This document shows, in pieces, positions 52,626-61,130 of a DNA stretch of 64,000 nt. How positions within the stretch are numbered: the stretch's first letter is position 1; the number at the start of each line of letters is the position of its first letter. A program made the position numbers and the translations under genes. The stretch is from assembly GCA_963663375.1 (NCBI GenBank), contig OY760195.1, positions 1,426,001 to 1,490,000 of the forward strand, given 5' to 3'. The notes under the pieces are model-generated. The model was not told the origin of the DNA. It was given only the letters and a program-made list of their open reading frames with translations, and searched no databases. Source of the DNA: JAYREN01 sp963663375. GTDB taxonomy: Bacteria > Acidobacteriota > Holophagae > Holophagales > Holophagaceae.

Positions 52626-53509
52626 CAGGCCACCTCTTCATGGAATGCCAGGGTTTCCGCTAGGCGGCGGCGCGTACTCTCCTGCGCGGGCACCAGGGGC
52701 AGGCGGAGGGCGTCTCCACAGAAACCGAGCTGCTGCAGGGCAGCCTTCAGGGGAATGGGATTGCTCTCCAGGAAGAGGGCGTCCATGAGCGGCAGCAGGC
52801 GGTGATGCAAGGCGGCCGCCTCGTTGCGACGACCCGCCAGCGCCAGATCCACCAGGCGCTTGATGTGCTGGGGCACCAGGTTGCCGATGACACTCACCAG
52901 TCCCGAAGCGCCTTCCGCGATGGAGGCCAGGGCCAGATTGTCATCGCCGGAAAGCAGGGACTTGCCCTCAGGCAGGGTGCGGGCGATCTCGCCGATCTGG
53001 GCCAGGTTGCCGCTGGATTCCTTGACAGCCACCACCTGGGGGTTCTCCCAGAGCTGGGCGAGCCCGGCGGGGGTCAGGTTCAGGCCTGTGCGGCCCGGCA
53101 CGTTGTAGACGATGAGCGGCAAGCCCGGCGCGGCCTCGGCCACGGCCTCGAAGTGCGCCACCAGGCCGCCCACCGTGGGCTTGTTGTAGTAGGGCGTCAC
53201 CACCAGCGCGCCTGCGGCGCCCAGGTCCAGGGCACGGCGGGTCCAGAGGGCAGCCTGCCGCGTGGCGTTGGAGCCGGTCCCCACCACCACGGTCCTGCCG
53301 CTAGCCTCTTCCAGGCAGGCCGCGATGAGGTGATCGCGTTCGTCGTCCAGGATCGTGGCGGCCTCGCCGGTGGAACCCAACACCACCAGACCATCGGCGC
53401 CGCCTTCCGCCACATGGCGCACGAGGCGGCGGAAGGCGGGGAAATCCACCGCATGATCGGCGGTGAAGGGCGTGGCCAGGGCCACGAAAAGACCGTTGAA
53501 CATCGTCAT
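52625..53509 (-). CDS. dapA: 4-hydroxy-tetrahydrodipicolinate synthase
   Basis: A 294-aa TIM-barrel enzyme condensing pyruvate with aspartate semialdehyde. The Schiff-base lysine is in VVAVKESSG near residue 162, the catalytic tyrosine in LIVYNVPGRTG near residue 135, and GSTGEAATL is the N-terminal pyruvate loop. TPYYNKP and GDDNLAL are also conserved. Length is typical. The ATG overlaps the dapB stop as ATGA. Confidence 0.94.
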   Translation of the reverse strand: MTMFNGLFVALATPFTADHAVDFPAFRRLVRHVAEGGADGLVVLGSTGEAATILDDERDHLIAACLEEASGRTVVVGTGSNATRQAALWTRRALDLGAAGALVVTPYYNKPTVGGLVAHFEAVAEAAPGLPLIVYNVPGRTGLNLTPAGLAQLWENPQVVAVKESSGNLAQIGEIARTLPEGKSLLSGDDNLALASIAEGASGLVSVIGNLVPQHIKRLVDLALAGRRNEAAALHHRLLPLMDALFLESNPIPLKAALQQLGFCGDALRLPLVPAQESTRRRLAETLAFHEEVA

Positions 53510-54231
53510 GACTGGGCTCCGTTGACAAAGAGGGGATCGAGAAGGGACTGGGCGAGCTCATCAAAGGTGTAGAGGCCCTTGCGGCCGTGGAGCCAGCGGG
53601 CGGCCCGCAGGGCACCCCGGGCAAAGGGGGCGCGCGACCGTGCGGTGTGGGTGAGAGTGAGGACTTCCGCAGGCCCATCGAGGCCCACGGTGTGGGTGCC
53701 GAACTCCGTGCCCGCTCGGAGCACAGCAATGCTCAACTCCTGGAGTGTAGGTGTACCGAGGGTCCAGCTCTCCTTTCGGGGACACCCCGCCAGCACGGCC
53801 TGGGCCAGGCGCTTGGCGGTGCCGCTGGGGGCATCGGCCTTGGCCCGGTGATGATGCTCGAAAAGAAAGGGATCCAACTCGGAGTCCACCTCCGCGAAGC
53901 CCCCCAGAATCCTGGAGAGCCGCGCCATCAGGGCCACCGCCAGCGAGAAGTTGGGCGCCACCAGCACGCCGATGCGCCCTTCCACCCGCGCCGCCAGTGC
54001 TGGAAGCTCCCAGCCCGTGGTGCCAATGACAAGATCGGTGCCGGTGGCCAGGGCCCAGTCGAGATGGGCAGGCAGGGCCTCGGAAATGCTGGCGGCAATG
54101 GCAACATCCACGGGCCCGGAGGGTATCTCGCCCCGATCCACATGCCAGACCAGCTCCAGATCGGTGTTGCCGATCATCTCCGTGGCGATGGCGGAGCCCA
54201 GACGGCCCCGGCCGAAAATCCCGATCAGCAT
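53506..54231 (-). CDS. dapB: 4-hydroxy-tetrahydrodipicolinate reductase
   Basis: A 241-aa enzyme using NAD(P)H. The nucleotide loop is IGIFGRGRLGSAI, the catalytic histidines are in FLFEHHHRAKADAPSGTAKRLA, and TGTDLVIGTTGW is conserved. It is somewhat shorter than the usual 265-270 aa. Its ATG overlaps the lysC end by a few bases. Together with dapA it makes the substrate for dapD. Confidence 0.92.
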   Translation of the reverse strand: MLIGIFGRGRLGSAIATEMIGNTDLELVWHVDRGEIPSGPVDVAIAASISEALPAHLDWALATGTDLVIGTTGWELPALAARVEGRIGVLVAPNFSLAVALMARLSRILGGFAEVDSELDPFLFEHHHRAKADAPSGTAKRLAQAVLAGCPRKESWTLGTPTLQELSIAVLRAGTEFGTHTVGLDGPAEVLTLTHTARSRAPFARGALRAARWLHGRKGLYTFDELAQSLLDPLFVNGAQS

Positions 54232-55571
54232 GACTCGCCTCCCTGGAAAAGCTCAGCGTGGAGGCGCGCCAGGGCGGGAGCGGCATCCTCCTCCCGCACC
54301 ACGATGCTGAGGTTGATCTCGTTGGCCCCCATGCTGATCATTTCCACGTTGATGTCCCGCAGGGCGCCGAAGCAGCGCCCGGTGATGCCCGGTGTCTGTT
54401 TCAGCCGCTCGCCCACCACGGCCACGATGGCGCGATTGGCGGCCACGCTGGTGGTGGCAAACTCCGACAGCTCCGCCAGCAGGGCGCCGAGGGGGGCATC
54501 CGCCTCCACCGTGAGAGAGACGCTCACCTCCGCCGTGGCGATGAGATCGACGCTGACCTGGTGCCGGGCAAACACGGTGAACAGGCGCCCCAGGAAGCCG
54601 CTCTGGTTGAGCATCCGCGCCGAGGTCACCGTGAGCACGGTCACGGGGCCTCGACTGGCCAGGGCCGTCACGGGCCTGCCCGTGCGAACCTCGCCCGTGA
54701 TGGTGGTGAAGCGGCCCAGGGGGCGCCGTGTGTGCCGCACCGTCACGGGAATCCCGGCCTCCACCGCAGGCTGGATCGTGGCCGGGTGCAGCACCTTGGC
54801 TCCGAAGGCCGCCAGCTCGGCAGCCTCACCGAAGCTCAACTCCGCGATGGGCTGGGCTTCGGCCACGATGCGGGGATCGCAGGTGAGGACACCTTCCACA
54901 TCCGTCCAGATCTGGATGTCCTCGGCGCCCAGGGCCGCGCCGAAAATGCTCGCGCTGTAGTCGCTGCCCCCCCGTCCCAGGGTGGTGGTGAGTCCGTCTT
55001 CCGTGGCGCCGATGTACCCCTGGGTGATGACCGCCCTGCCCTCCCCCAGACGGGGTGCCCATTCCTGCTGAGCCAGCCTCCTCACCTCGGCGAAGCGCGG
55101 CCTGCCACTGCCGAAGGTGTCATCCGTGCGCATGACGGCCCGGGCATCCACCCATTCCATCCCCATGTAGGCCGCCAGGAGTCTCGTGGACAGCCGCTCA
55201 CCGAGGCTCGCAATGGCATCCATGCTCCGGGGCGACAGCTCGTGAAGGAGAGTCACCCCCCGCAGCAGCAGTTCCAGTTCGCCCGACAATTCGGTCAGAT
55301 GGTCATCCAGATCTGCAGGGATGCCCATCGGGAACAGGCTGGTGGCGATCTCCCGGTGCCTGCGGAGGAGTTCCCGCTGGGCCTCCATGGCCCCGGAGAG
55401 ATCGCCTCCTTCGGCGCGGGTGGCCATGGCGAAGAGCGCATTGGTGGTCTTGCCCGCAGCGGACAGCACCACCAGGGGCGCCCGGGGCAGCGCCGCCATC
55501 ACCAGCTCTGCCACCTCCCGCAGGCAGGTGGCATCGGCCACGGAGGAACCTCCGAATTTCATGACGATCAT
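54225..55571 (-). CDS. lysC: Aspartokinase (LysC-type)
   Basis: A 448-aa aspartate kinase, the first step toward lysine. The kinase N terminus MIVMKFGGSSVAD and the substrate block TLGRGGSDYSASIFGAALGAEDIQIWTDVEGVLTCDPR are intact. Two ACT domains follow (TVLTVTSARMLNQSGFLGRLF and AIVAVVGERLKQTPGITGRCF), usually the site of feedback by lysine. The sequence is nearest to the E. coli LysC class, with no fused homoserine dehydrogenase. ATG 55571 has GGAG upstream. No asd gene is in the window. Confidence 0.93.
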   Translation of the reverse strand: MIVMKFGGSSVADATCLREVAELVMAALPRAPLVVLSAAGKTTNALFAMATRAEGGDLSGAMEAQRELLRRHREIATSLFPMGIPADLDDHLTELSGELELLLRGVTLLHELSPRSMDAIASLGERLSTRLLAAYMGMEWVDARAVMRTDDTFGSGRPRFAEVRRLAQQEWAPRLGEGRAVITQGYIGATEDGLTTTLGRGGSDYSASIFGAALGAEDIQIWTDVEGVLTCDPRIVAEAQPIAELSFGEAAELAAFGAKVLHPATIQPAVEAGIPVTVRHTRRPLGRFTTITGEVRTGRPVTALASRGPVTVLTVTSARMLNQSGFLGRLFTVFARHQVSVDLIATAEVSVSLTVEADAPLGALLAELSEFATTSVAANRAIVAVVGERLKQTPGITGRCFGALRDINVEMISMGANEINLSIVVREEDAAPALARLHAELFQGGESC

Positions 55572-55602
55572 GGGCGCGCTCCGCAGGTGCAATCGAGGTG
55601 AT

Positions 55603-56733
55603 TCATGGGTGTTCCTCCAAAAAATGCAGGGCCAGGCGTCGATTCAGCGCGATCCCAGCCATGAGGTCGGCCAGGGAAAGGTGTTCCTCGTCGGTGTGGG
55701 CCACTCGGATGGAGCCCGGCCCCGCCAGCACGGCGGTCCCATCGGGGATGAGCGCCCGGAGCTGCGGCACATCGGAACCGAAGGGCATGGGGGCCATGTC
55801 GAAACCAGGAAGAGTCGGGTACCGGTCCGGAGGTTCCGAGAGCAGCGTCTCGATGGAACCCCGCGTTGGGCGCGCGGCCGCCACCCCTTCCAGGAACCGC
55901 GAACCCGGCACGCTGCGCAGGTGGACATGGGCTTCCGCCTGGGCGGGCACCACATTCACCGCCACACCACCCAGCATCAGCCCCAGGTTCCAGACCTCGG
56001 GCCCCAGCTCGGAATCGGTAACCAGGGGGATCCGCCGGAGGGCTTCGATCCAGTCCAGGAGATCCAGGAGGGCGCTGTGCCCCAGCTCGGGACTGCCGCT
56101 GTGGGCGGCGCGGCCCTCGCAACGCAGGCGCAGGTGCTCCACCCCCCGCTGGCCCGTCCCCAACTTCAGCTCCGTGGGCTCGCCATTGATGAGCACGCGG
56201 CAGGCCCGGAAATGCTCTGCCCAGGCGAAGGCCTCCCTAGCTCCCAGGCTGTCGGTCTCCTCTCCGGCGACCCCCAGCCAGGCAAAGCCTGAGTACCCCT
56301 GGGCCACCATCCCCGCAATCGCCAGAAGCTGGGCCACGATCTGCCCCTTGGCGTCGCAGGCGCCCCGGGCGTAAACGCAGCCATTCTCCACGCGGACCGG
56401 AAGCCTCGGCGGCACTGTATCCAGATGGGTAGTGAAGAGAACGCGAGGCTCGCCCCAGAGGGCCAGCACATTGCAGCGCCCCGGCGTCAGCTCCCGGACG
56501 AGGACCTGGGCCCCCAGGTTCTCCAGGATCGGGAGCAGCACCGGCAGGATGTCGGCCTCGTGGCCCGATTCGGACGCGGCGGCGCAGAGCTCCACCAGCA
56601 TCCGCTGGGCGAGGGAATCGGACGTGGTGTCCGGGCTTCGCCCGGACACCACGTGGGGAGCACGAGGGGGACGCAGAGGGCGCGAAGCGACCGGGCGGTC
56701 CCCCTCGTTCGAGTCAGAGTGTTGGGTGGGCAT
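55603..56733 (-). CDS. dapE: Succinyl-diaminopimelate desuccinylase
   Basis: A 376-aa M20-family zinc hydrolase. Metal-site landmarks are FTTHLDTVPPRLP, RGACDAKGQIVAQLLA, AGEETDSLG and GEPTELKLGTGQRG. The first about 45 residues (before MLVELCAAASES) are not conserved in DapE and include a perfect DNA inverted repeat. ATG 56733 is preferred because AGGAG lies 12 nt upstream. That AGGAG is enclosed in a hairpin downstream of a lysine riboswitch, so dapE translation is probably repressed by lysine. First gene of the operon. Confidence 0.88.
   Translation of the reverse strand: MPTQHSDSNEGDRPVASRPLRPPRAPHVVSGRSPDTTSDSLAQRMLVELCAAASESGHEADILPVLLPILENLGAQVLVRELTPGRCNVLALWGEPRVLFTTHLDTVPPRLPVRVENGCVYARGACDAKGQIVAQLLAIAGMVAQGYSGFAWLGVAGEETDSLGAREAFAWAEHFRACRVLINGEPTELKLGTGQRGVEHLRLRCEGRAAHSGSPELGHSALLDLLDWIEALRRIPLVTDSELGPEVWNLGLMLGGVAVNVVPAQAEAHVHLRSVPGSRFLEGVAAARPTRGSIETLLSEPPDRYPTLPGFDMAPMPFGSDVPQLRALIPDGTAVLAGPGSIRVAHTDEEHLSLADLMAGIALNRRLALHFLEEHP
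56622..56654. repeat. Perfect inverted repeat inside the dapE 5' coding region
   Basis: ACGTGGTGTCCGGGC at 56622-56636 is followed by TTC and its exact reverse complement at 56640-56654: a 15-bp stem with a 3-nt loop. It is read through in frame as HVVSGRSPDTTS in the N-terminal extension of DapE. It may be an inserted REP-like element or part of the operon's leader regulation. Confidence 0.8.
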
Positions 56734-56739
56734 CACGGG

Positions 56740-56761
56740 GGTCTCCTATCCGCAGGAGACC
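56740..56761 (-). promoter_or_regulatory. Hairpin enclosing the dapE ribosome binding site
   Basis: On the minus strand GGTCTCCT-GCGGAT-AGGAGACC forms a perfect 8-bp stem with a 6-nt loop. The AGGAG ribosome binding site for ATG 56733 lies inside the 3' arm. It lies between the lysine riboswitch and the start codon and is the likely switch of the expression platform. Confidence 0.8.
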
Positions 56762-56789
56762 TCTGACCCCACCCCGAGTCCCCAGGGGG

Positions 56790-56985
56790 GATGTCGGGAT
56801 CGCGTCCTCAGGCACTTCGCGGCGGTTTTTGCCGCGACAGCTGCCGGGTATTAGCCCGGACATCCAAGGCATGCGGTGATGAAACGCAGGCCCTTCGGCG
56901 ATCCTCCCCTTTCACCCAGGTTCATCGGGCTCATCGCCCTCCCCTGGACTACTGATGGGAATCGCTCCTCCATCGGTTTTTCAAC
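56790..56985 (-). ncRNA. Lysine riboswitch (L box)
   Basis: Read on the minus strand, the leader follows the lysine-riboswitch consensus closely: GAGGAGCGATTCCCATCAGTAG corresponds to the 5' GAGGUGCG/AGUA region, and GGGTGAAAGGGGAGGATCGCCGAAG is nearly identical to the core GGCUGAAAGGGGAGCGUCGCCGAAG of the B. subtilis lysC leader. CAGCTGTCGCGGC with a hairpin and GAAGTGCCTGAG near 56805-56850 matches the P5 part. Ends are approximate. It precedes a complete lysine operon, which agrees with the identification. The 56734-57200 gap holds this leader. Confidence 0.92.
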
Positions 56986-57139
56986 CCTGCCAGAACCACG
57001 TGGTTTTGGCAACCCAAGGGGCTGGGGCCTCCGGAAAGGCTCCGGTTTTCTGGGTATTTCACCGGTCGTGACCATCCCAGTCTCCCCGTGGGTCAGGCGC
57101 CGGGGCCTCCCACCCTCATTCCAGCTAGAATTGAGTTGG

Positions 57140-57162
57140 TCGTCTCGAGGATTGCGAGACGA
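57140..57162. repeat. Perfect small hairpin in the intergenic region
   Basis: TCGTCTCG at 57140-57147 pairs with CGAGACGA at 57155-57162. It lies about 40 nt before the start of the small plus-strand gene and upstream of the riboswitch on the other strand. It may be an operator or an unrelated stem. Confidence 0.4.
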
Positions 57163-57200
57163 GGGCACTCGAGCAGGGTCATGGGGGGCGAGGCGTGGAA

Positions 57201-57572
57201 ATGAAAACCGGATCAGCTCAAGGCATCACCCCCGAGGAGCGCCGGAGAGTCATCGCGCCAGCCGTCCAGAGGCTCTTTGGGCCCGAGACCGACAGCTTCA
57301 AGGGGAGACTAAAGCCGAGGGCCGTGGCCGAGCCCCTTCCCATTGGCACCCGGGTTTCCTGGTGTTCCGAACGGGGCCATCGCCACGCCTACGAGGGCAT
57401 CGTGGAGGCCTTCTGGCGCCAGGGCGACGAATCCTGCCCCACCCACTACCAGGTGCGGCGGGGTGATACCTACCGGGTTCGGGTGGACACGGTGGACGGG
57501 GAAGCCGTTGACCGCCCGCGCTTCAAGTACCCCTGGGCCGTAAAAGTCTTCGAAGTCATGGACCGGGACTAA
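57201..57572 (+). CDS. Hypothetical protein
   Basis: A 123-aa soluble protein. Residues 1-45 are helical and basic (ITPEERRRVIAPAVQRLFGP). Residues 50-115 are strand-rich (GTRVSWCSERGHRHAYEGIVEAFWRQG) and look like a small SH3- or tudor-like beta barrel (inference). No family recognised. The next gene starts 30 nt later on the same strand. ATG 57201 is taken; GTG 57195 is the alternative, and GAGG lies upstream. Confidence 0.6.
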   Translation: MKTGSAQGITPEERRRVIAPAVQRLFGPETDSFKGRLKPRAVAEPLPIGTRVSWCSERGHRHAYEGIVEAFWRQGDESCPTHYQVRRGDTYRVRVDTVDGEAVDRPRFKYPWAVKVFEVMDRD

Positions 57573-57601
57573 GGCATCCAAACTCATTCAGGAGGTGCCC
57601 A

Positions 57602-58177
57602 TTGGACCACAGCAAATGGATCGGTACCGGTGCAGGCCTGCTTGCGGGCCTCGTCATCGGGTATTTCGTGGGCTCCAGCCGCACCAGCGCGCCCGCCGTC
57701 CCCCCCCCCGTCGCCCCCGCTGCAGGGCCCAGCCCAGCTTGGGTTCCAGGGTTTTCAGAGATCCAGAAGATGATCTTCAGCGCCCAGCAGGCCGTGGAAA
57801 AAGATCCGAACAACCTGCAGGCCTGGATCGCCCTCGGCAACGGATATTTCGACACTCACCAGGCACAGAAAGCCATTGAAGCCTATGGCAAGGCCCTTGA
57901 ACTGGATCCGCGCAATCCGAACGTGCTGACCGACCAGGGCATCATGTACCGAGAGACCAAGGCCTTCGACAAGGCCATCGCCAACTTCGAAAAGGCCAAC
58001 AAGATCGACCCCAAGCACCTGCAGAGCCTCTACAACCTGGGCATCGTCTACGCCAACGACCTGAACGCTGCCGACAAGGCCATCAAAGCCTGGAACCGCG
58101 TGATCGCCACAGACCCGACCAGCGACCAGGCCGATCTTTCCCGAAAGGCCCTGGAAGAGCTCAAGGCCAAGCCATGA
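57602..58177 (+). CDS. Membrane-anchored TPR protein
   Basis: A 191-aa protein starting with TTG 57602, supported by the strong site AGGAGGTGCCCA; no ATG lies in the right place. One N-terminal span (ISHxx-like TGAGLLAGLVIGYFVG, residues 8-25) and a proline-rich linker precede three TPR units (NLQAWIALGNGYFDTHQAQKAIEAYGKALELDPRNPNVL and repeats of it). It is probably an inner-membrane protein with the repeats in the periplasm, mediating protein contacts. Confidence 0.8.
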   Translation: MDHSKWIGTGAGLLAGLVIGYFVGSSRTSAPAVPPPVAPAAGPSPAWVPGFSEIQKMIFSAQQAVEKDPNNLQAWIALGNGYFDTHQAQKAIEAYGKALELDPRNPNVLTDQGIMYRETKAFDKAIANFEKANKIDPKHLQSLYNLGIVYANDLNAADKAIKAWNRVIATDPTSDQADLSRKALEELKAKP

Positions 58178-58216
58178 GCTCCTTCCTGAACCTTCAACTC
58201 CTCTGACTGGACCTCC

Positions 58217-58882
58217 ATGACCCCTGCCAAACTCGCCCTCATCGCCCTCGACGGTCCCAGCGGGGTCGGAAAGTCCACCACGGCCAAGCGAGTAGCCCAC
58301 GAACTCGGCTGGCACTACCTGGACACCGGTGCCATGTACCGGGCCACGGCGCTGGCGCTGCACCGCGCCCAGGTGGCCCTGGAGGAACACAATGCGCTGG
58401 AGCGGGTTCTTGGGTCGCTGCGCATCGAACAGCGGGGCACCTCGGAATTCCTCAATGGTGAAGATGTGAGCGAGGCCATCCGCACTCCCGAGGTCACCCG
58501 CCTCGTCACGGCGGTAAGCGCAAATGCCAGGGTCCGCGAAGTGCTGGTGGACCAGCAGCGCGCCATCGGCGCCATCGGCGGCTGGGTGGTGGATGGCCGG
58601 GACATCGGCACCGTGGTGTTTCCCCACGCCTGCTGCAAGATCTTTCTCACCGCCAGCGCAGAGGCACGGGCCCACCGCAGGTTCCTGGAGATGCAGGCCA
58701 AGGGTTCGACAGTTACTTTCCAAGAGATCCTGGCGGACCAGGAGCGCCGAGATCACGCCGATTCCACCCGGGCTGTCGCTCCATTGAAGAAGGCCGAAGA
58801 CGCATCCCTGCTGGATTCCAGCAGCATGACCCTGGACCAGGTAGTGGCCTGGATCGTGGCGCATCACCGCCAACACGGGTGA
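58217..58882 (+). CDS. cmk: Cytidylate kinase
   Basis: A 221-aa nucleotide kinase that phosphorylates CMP and dCMP. The P-loop GPSGVGKST lies at residues 13-21, the substrate block YLDTGAMYRATAL follows, and VVDGRDIGTVVFPHACCKIFLTAS is the core signature; RDHADSTRAVAPLKKAEDA carries the lid arginines. Size and order are standard. It lies 39 nt after the TPR gene, possibly in the same operon. Confidence 0.95.
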   Translation: MTPAKLALIALDGPSGVGKSTTAKRVAHELGWHYLDTGAMYRATALALHRAQVALEEHNALERVLGSLRIEQRGTSEFLNGEDVSEAIRTPEVTRLVTAVSANARVREVLVDQQRAIGAIGGWVVDGRDIGTVVFPHACCKIFLTASAEARAHRRFLEMQAKGSTVTFQEILADQERRDHADSTRAVAPLKKAEDASLLDSSSMTLDQVVAWIVAHHRQHG

Positions 58883-59005
58883 ACCCCGGCTTCTCCTCCC
58901 GCTCACTTCCGCGATATTCGGACCACTCATTCGTGAATGCGAGTGGATTTGTTTTGCAAAATATACTGGATCGAAACTTGAGCCATCTAGGGTGCCTCCC
59001 GAATA

Positions 59006-60157
59006 ATGACTGCAGAGGCCCACATGGAGAGCAGTAACCCGATATTCATTCGTCGAGCCGACCACGGAGCGCGGATTCTGGTGGTGGACGACGATGCCCT
59101 GGCCCGCCGAAGCCTTCGCGCCATGTTGGAGCGAGCACACTACCAGGTGGAAACCGCCGAAGGTGGGGCCGAGGCGCTGGAGCTGCTGTCCATCTTTGAG
59201 CCCGATCTCGTGCTGCTGGATATCAGGATGCCCGGCGTGGATGGCCTCGAGACCTGCCGCCGCATCCGGGCCATGCCCAATGGCGATCTGCTGCCGATCA
59301 TCTTCCTCACCGCCGAGGAGAGCCAGGAGGTCCATGCCGAGGCCTTTCGAGCCAAGGGCGATGATTTCCTGCGGAAGCCCGTGCTTTCGGCCGAACTGAT
59401 CGTCCGCATCCGTAGCCTGATGCGCCTCAAGCGCCTCCAGGCGGAGATCCAGGCCGAGCGGGACACCCTGATCGAACTCCAGAAGCAGCGGGAACAGCTC
59501 TTCGAGTTCATCGTGCACGACCTCAAGAATCCCCTCTCCACCATCCAGGTAGGGCTGGAATTGCTCCACGGCCGCGAGGACAATCCGCCCTCCGCCCAGC
59601 AGCAGCTGCACCGACTCTGCGACACGGCCCACTACATGGGCCGCATGATCCAGAACATCCTGGATATCGGGCGGGCCGAACAGATGGGACTGGAACTTCA
59701 CAAGAGTCGCATCGGCCTGAGCGCCTGGATCCCCCATCTGCTCCAGGAGCTCGAGACCCAGGCCCGCCGCAAGAGCCATGAGTTGACCTGGGACTGCCCC
59801 GAGCACCTGGAGGTGGAGGCCGACCCCGATTTCCTGAGGCGCCTCCTGCTGAACCTGGTGGACAACGCCCTGAAGTACTCCCCTCCGGGCAGCCGCACCA
59901 ACATCCAGGCGCGGACCGCCGAGAACGGAGTGCGGCTCGAGGTGCGGGATCAGGGCCGCGGCATCCCCGAGCACATGCGCGAGCACGTCTTCGGCAAGTT
60001 CGTGCGCCTGGAAGAAGAAGGCGCCAAGACCCGCTCCAGTTCAGGCCTGGGGCTGGCCTTCTGCCAGCTGGTGGCCGAAGCCCACGAAGGGCGCATATGG
60101 ATCGAGGAGAACGAGCCCAGCGGCAGCGTCTTCATCCTGGAGCTCCCGAGCCGGTGA
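59006..60157 (+). CDS. Receiver-histidine kinase protein
   Basis: A 383-aa cytoplasmic protein in which a receiver domain comes first: phospho-acceptor D72 in LLDIRMPGVDG and K124 in FLRKPV. A coiled linker (IQAERDTLIELQKQREQLFEF) leads to the HisKA helix with H171 in FIVHDLKNPLSTI, and then an HATPase domain (NLVDNALKYSPPG, RDQGRGIPE, SSGLGLAFCQLVAEAHEGRI). A receiver at the N terminus suggests control of the kinase by phosphorelay. No transmembrane segment or sensor domain is present. Confidence 0.9.
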   Translation: MTAEAHMESSNPIFIRRADHGARILVVDDDALARRSLRAMLERAHYQVETAEGGAEALELLSIFEPDLVLLDIRMPGVDGLETCRRIRAMPNGDLLPIIFLTAEESQEVHAEAFRAKGDDFLRKPVLSAELIVRIRSLMRLKRLQAEIQAERDTLIELQKQREQLFEFIVHDLKNPLSTIQVGLELLHGREDNPPSAQQQLHRLCDTAHYMGRMIQNILDIGRAEQMGLELHKSRIGLSAWIPHLLQELETQARRKSHELTWDCPEHLEVEADPDFLRRLLLNLVDNALKYSPPGSRTNIQARTAENGVRLEVRDQGRGIPEHMREHVFGKFVRLEEEGAKTRSSSGLGLAFCQLVAEAHEGRIWIEENEPSGSVFILELPSR

Positions 60158-60173
60158 TCCCTGCTCGTTCAAA

Positions 60174-61085
60174 TTAATTCGCAACGGCCTTCATGGCGGC
60201 GATGTCATCGGCGGTGAGCTCAGGATTCTCGGTGCGCATGAGGCGGTGCATGACCGCCTGGGCGTTGTCGAGGTGGCCCAGGCCCTTGGCGTGGCCCAGT
60301 TCGTGGGCCAGCACCCGCACCAGGGCATCCCGGCTGGGGAAGTGATAGATCCGGATGGTGCGCTGACCCTTCTCCTGGATGTACTCGCCCTCGGAGAACT
60401 CAGGCCCCAGGCTGTCTCCGGCGCGGGTGTAGTCCACCATGGTCTGGTTGTGGTTGGCCGCGAGCCCATTGATGGCCGCAGCATGGCCATTGAGGGTTTC
60501 CAGCAGGACCTTCAGTTCGTCCTGCCGCCCCAGGAGGGAGGCCTTCATCTGGGCTAGGGCCACCCGCTCAGCTTCCATCCGCTTAATGGAATCCTCCGAA
60601 GCGGGGCCTCGCCCGACCTCGTTGAAGCGCGCCACCCGGGCGTTGTACTCGGCAAAATCCTGCGTGAGCCCCTCCTTTTTTTGGTCCACCTCGGCCCGCA
60701 CGGTCTCGAAGTGCGCCTTCAATCCCTCGTAGGTGCCCTGGGTGCCATCAATCTCGTGGCTTAGTGCCTTCAAGCGGTCCGCCGTTTCCTGGCGATGATC
60801 GTAGATCAGATCGACCTCGACTGCTCCCTTGGCCGTTTCCCGAAAGACCTCCTGACCCATCGCCTGATTCCAGAGGGATGCCGCCTGGCGCAGAGCCTCT
60901 GCGAAGGCCTCCCGCGACATCCCAAAGCGGGCGTCCACCGTTCCGATCCGATAGGTGACCACCCGCTCCTGCCGCCGACTAATCACGAGCGTGGCCGACA
61001 CTGCCACCAGGAGGATCACCAGAGGAACCACCCAGGAGCGCTTTCGGGGAGCGGAGGGGCGGACGCTGAGGGGGACCGGGCTCAT
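60174..61085 (-). CDS. Membrane-anchored putative metalloprotease (HExxHxxGxxH)
   Basis: A 303-aa protein with one N-terminal span (residues 19-36, VVPLVILLVAVSATLVIS), a charged coiled coil (residues 95-215), and the zinc motif HELGHAKGLGHLDNAQAVMH near the C terminus, which is that of matrixin-like (metzincin) peptidases including the Met-turn methionine. It may cleave envelope or secreted proteins. The ribosome binding site is weak at ATG 61085. It is divergent from the next gene. Confidence 0.72.
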   Translation of the reverse strand: MSPVPLSVRPSAPRKRSWVVPLVILLVAVSATLVISRRQERVVTYRIGTVDARFGMSREAFAEALRQAASLWNQAMGQEVFRETAKGAVEVDLIYDHRQETADRLKALSHEIDGTQGTYEGLKAHFETVRAEVDQKKEGLTQDFAEYNARVARFNEVGRGPASEDSIKRMEAERVALAQMKASLLGRQDELKVLLETLNGHAAAINGLAANHNQTMVDYTRAGDSLGPEFSEGEYIQEKGQRTIRIYHFPSRDALVRVLAHELGHAKGLGHLDNAQAVMHRLMRTENPELTADDIAAMKAVAN

Positions 61086-61130
61086 GGCAACAGGATAGCG
61101 GTTTCGCAGGCTCTGGCTGGGAACTGCACG

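Noticed and set aside
56876..57466. A longer plus-strand gene starting opposite the riboswitch
   Set aside because: Its first 100 codons lie on the antisense of the lysine riboswitch and are not protein-like; the small gene at 57201 is in a different, better frame.
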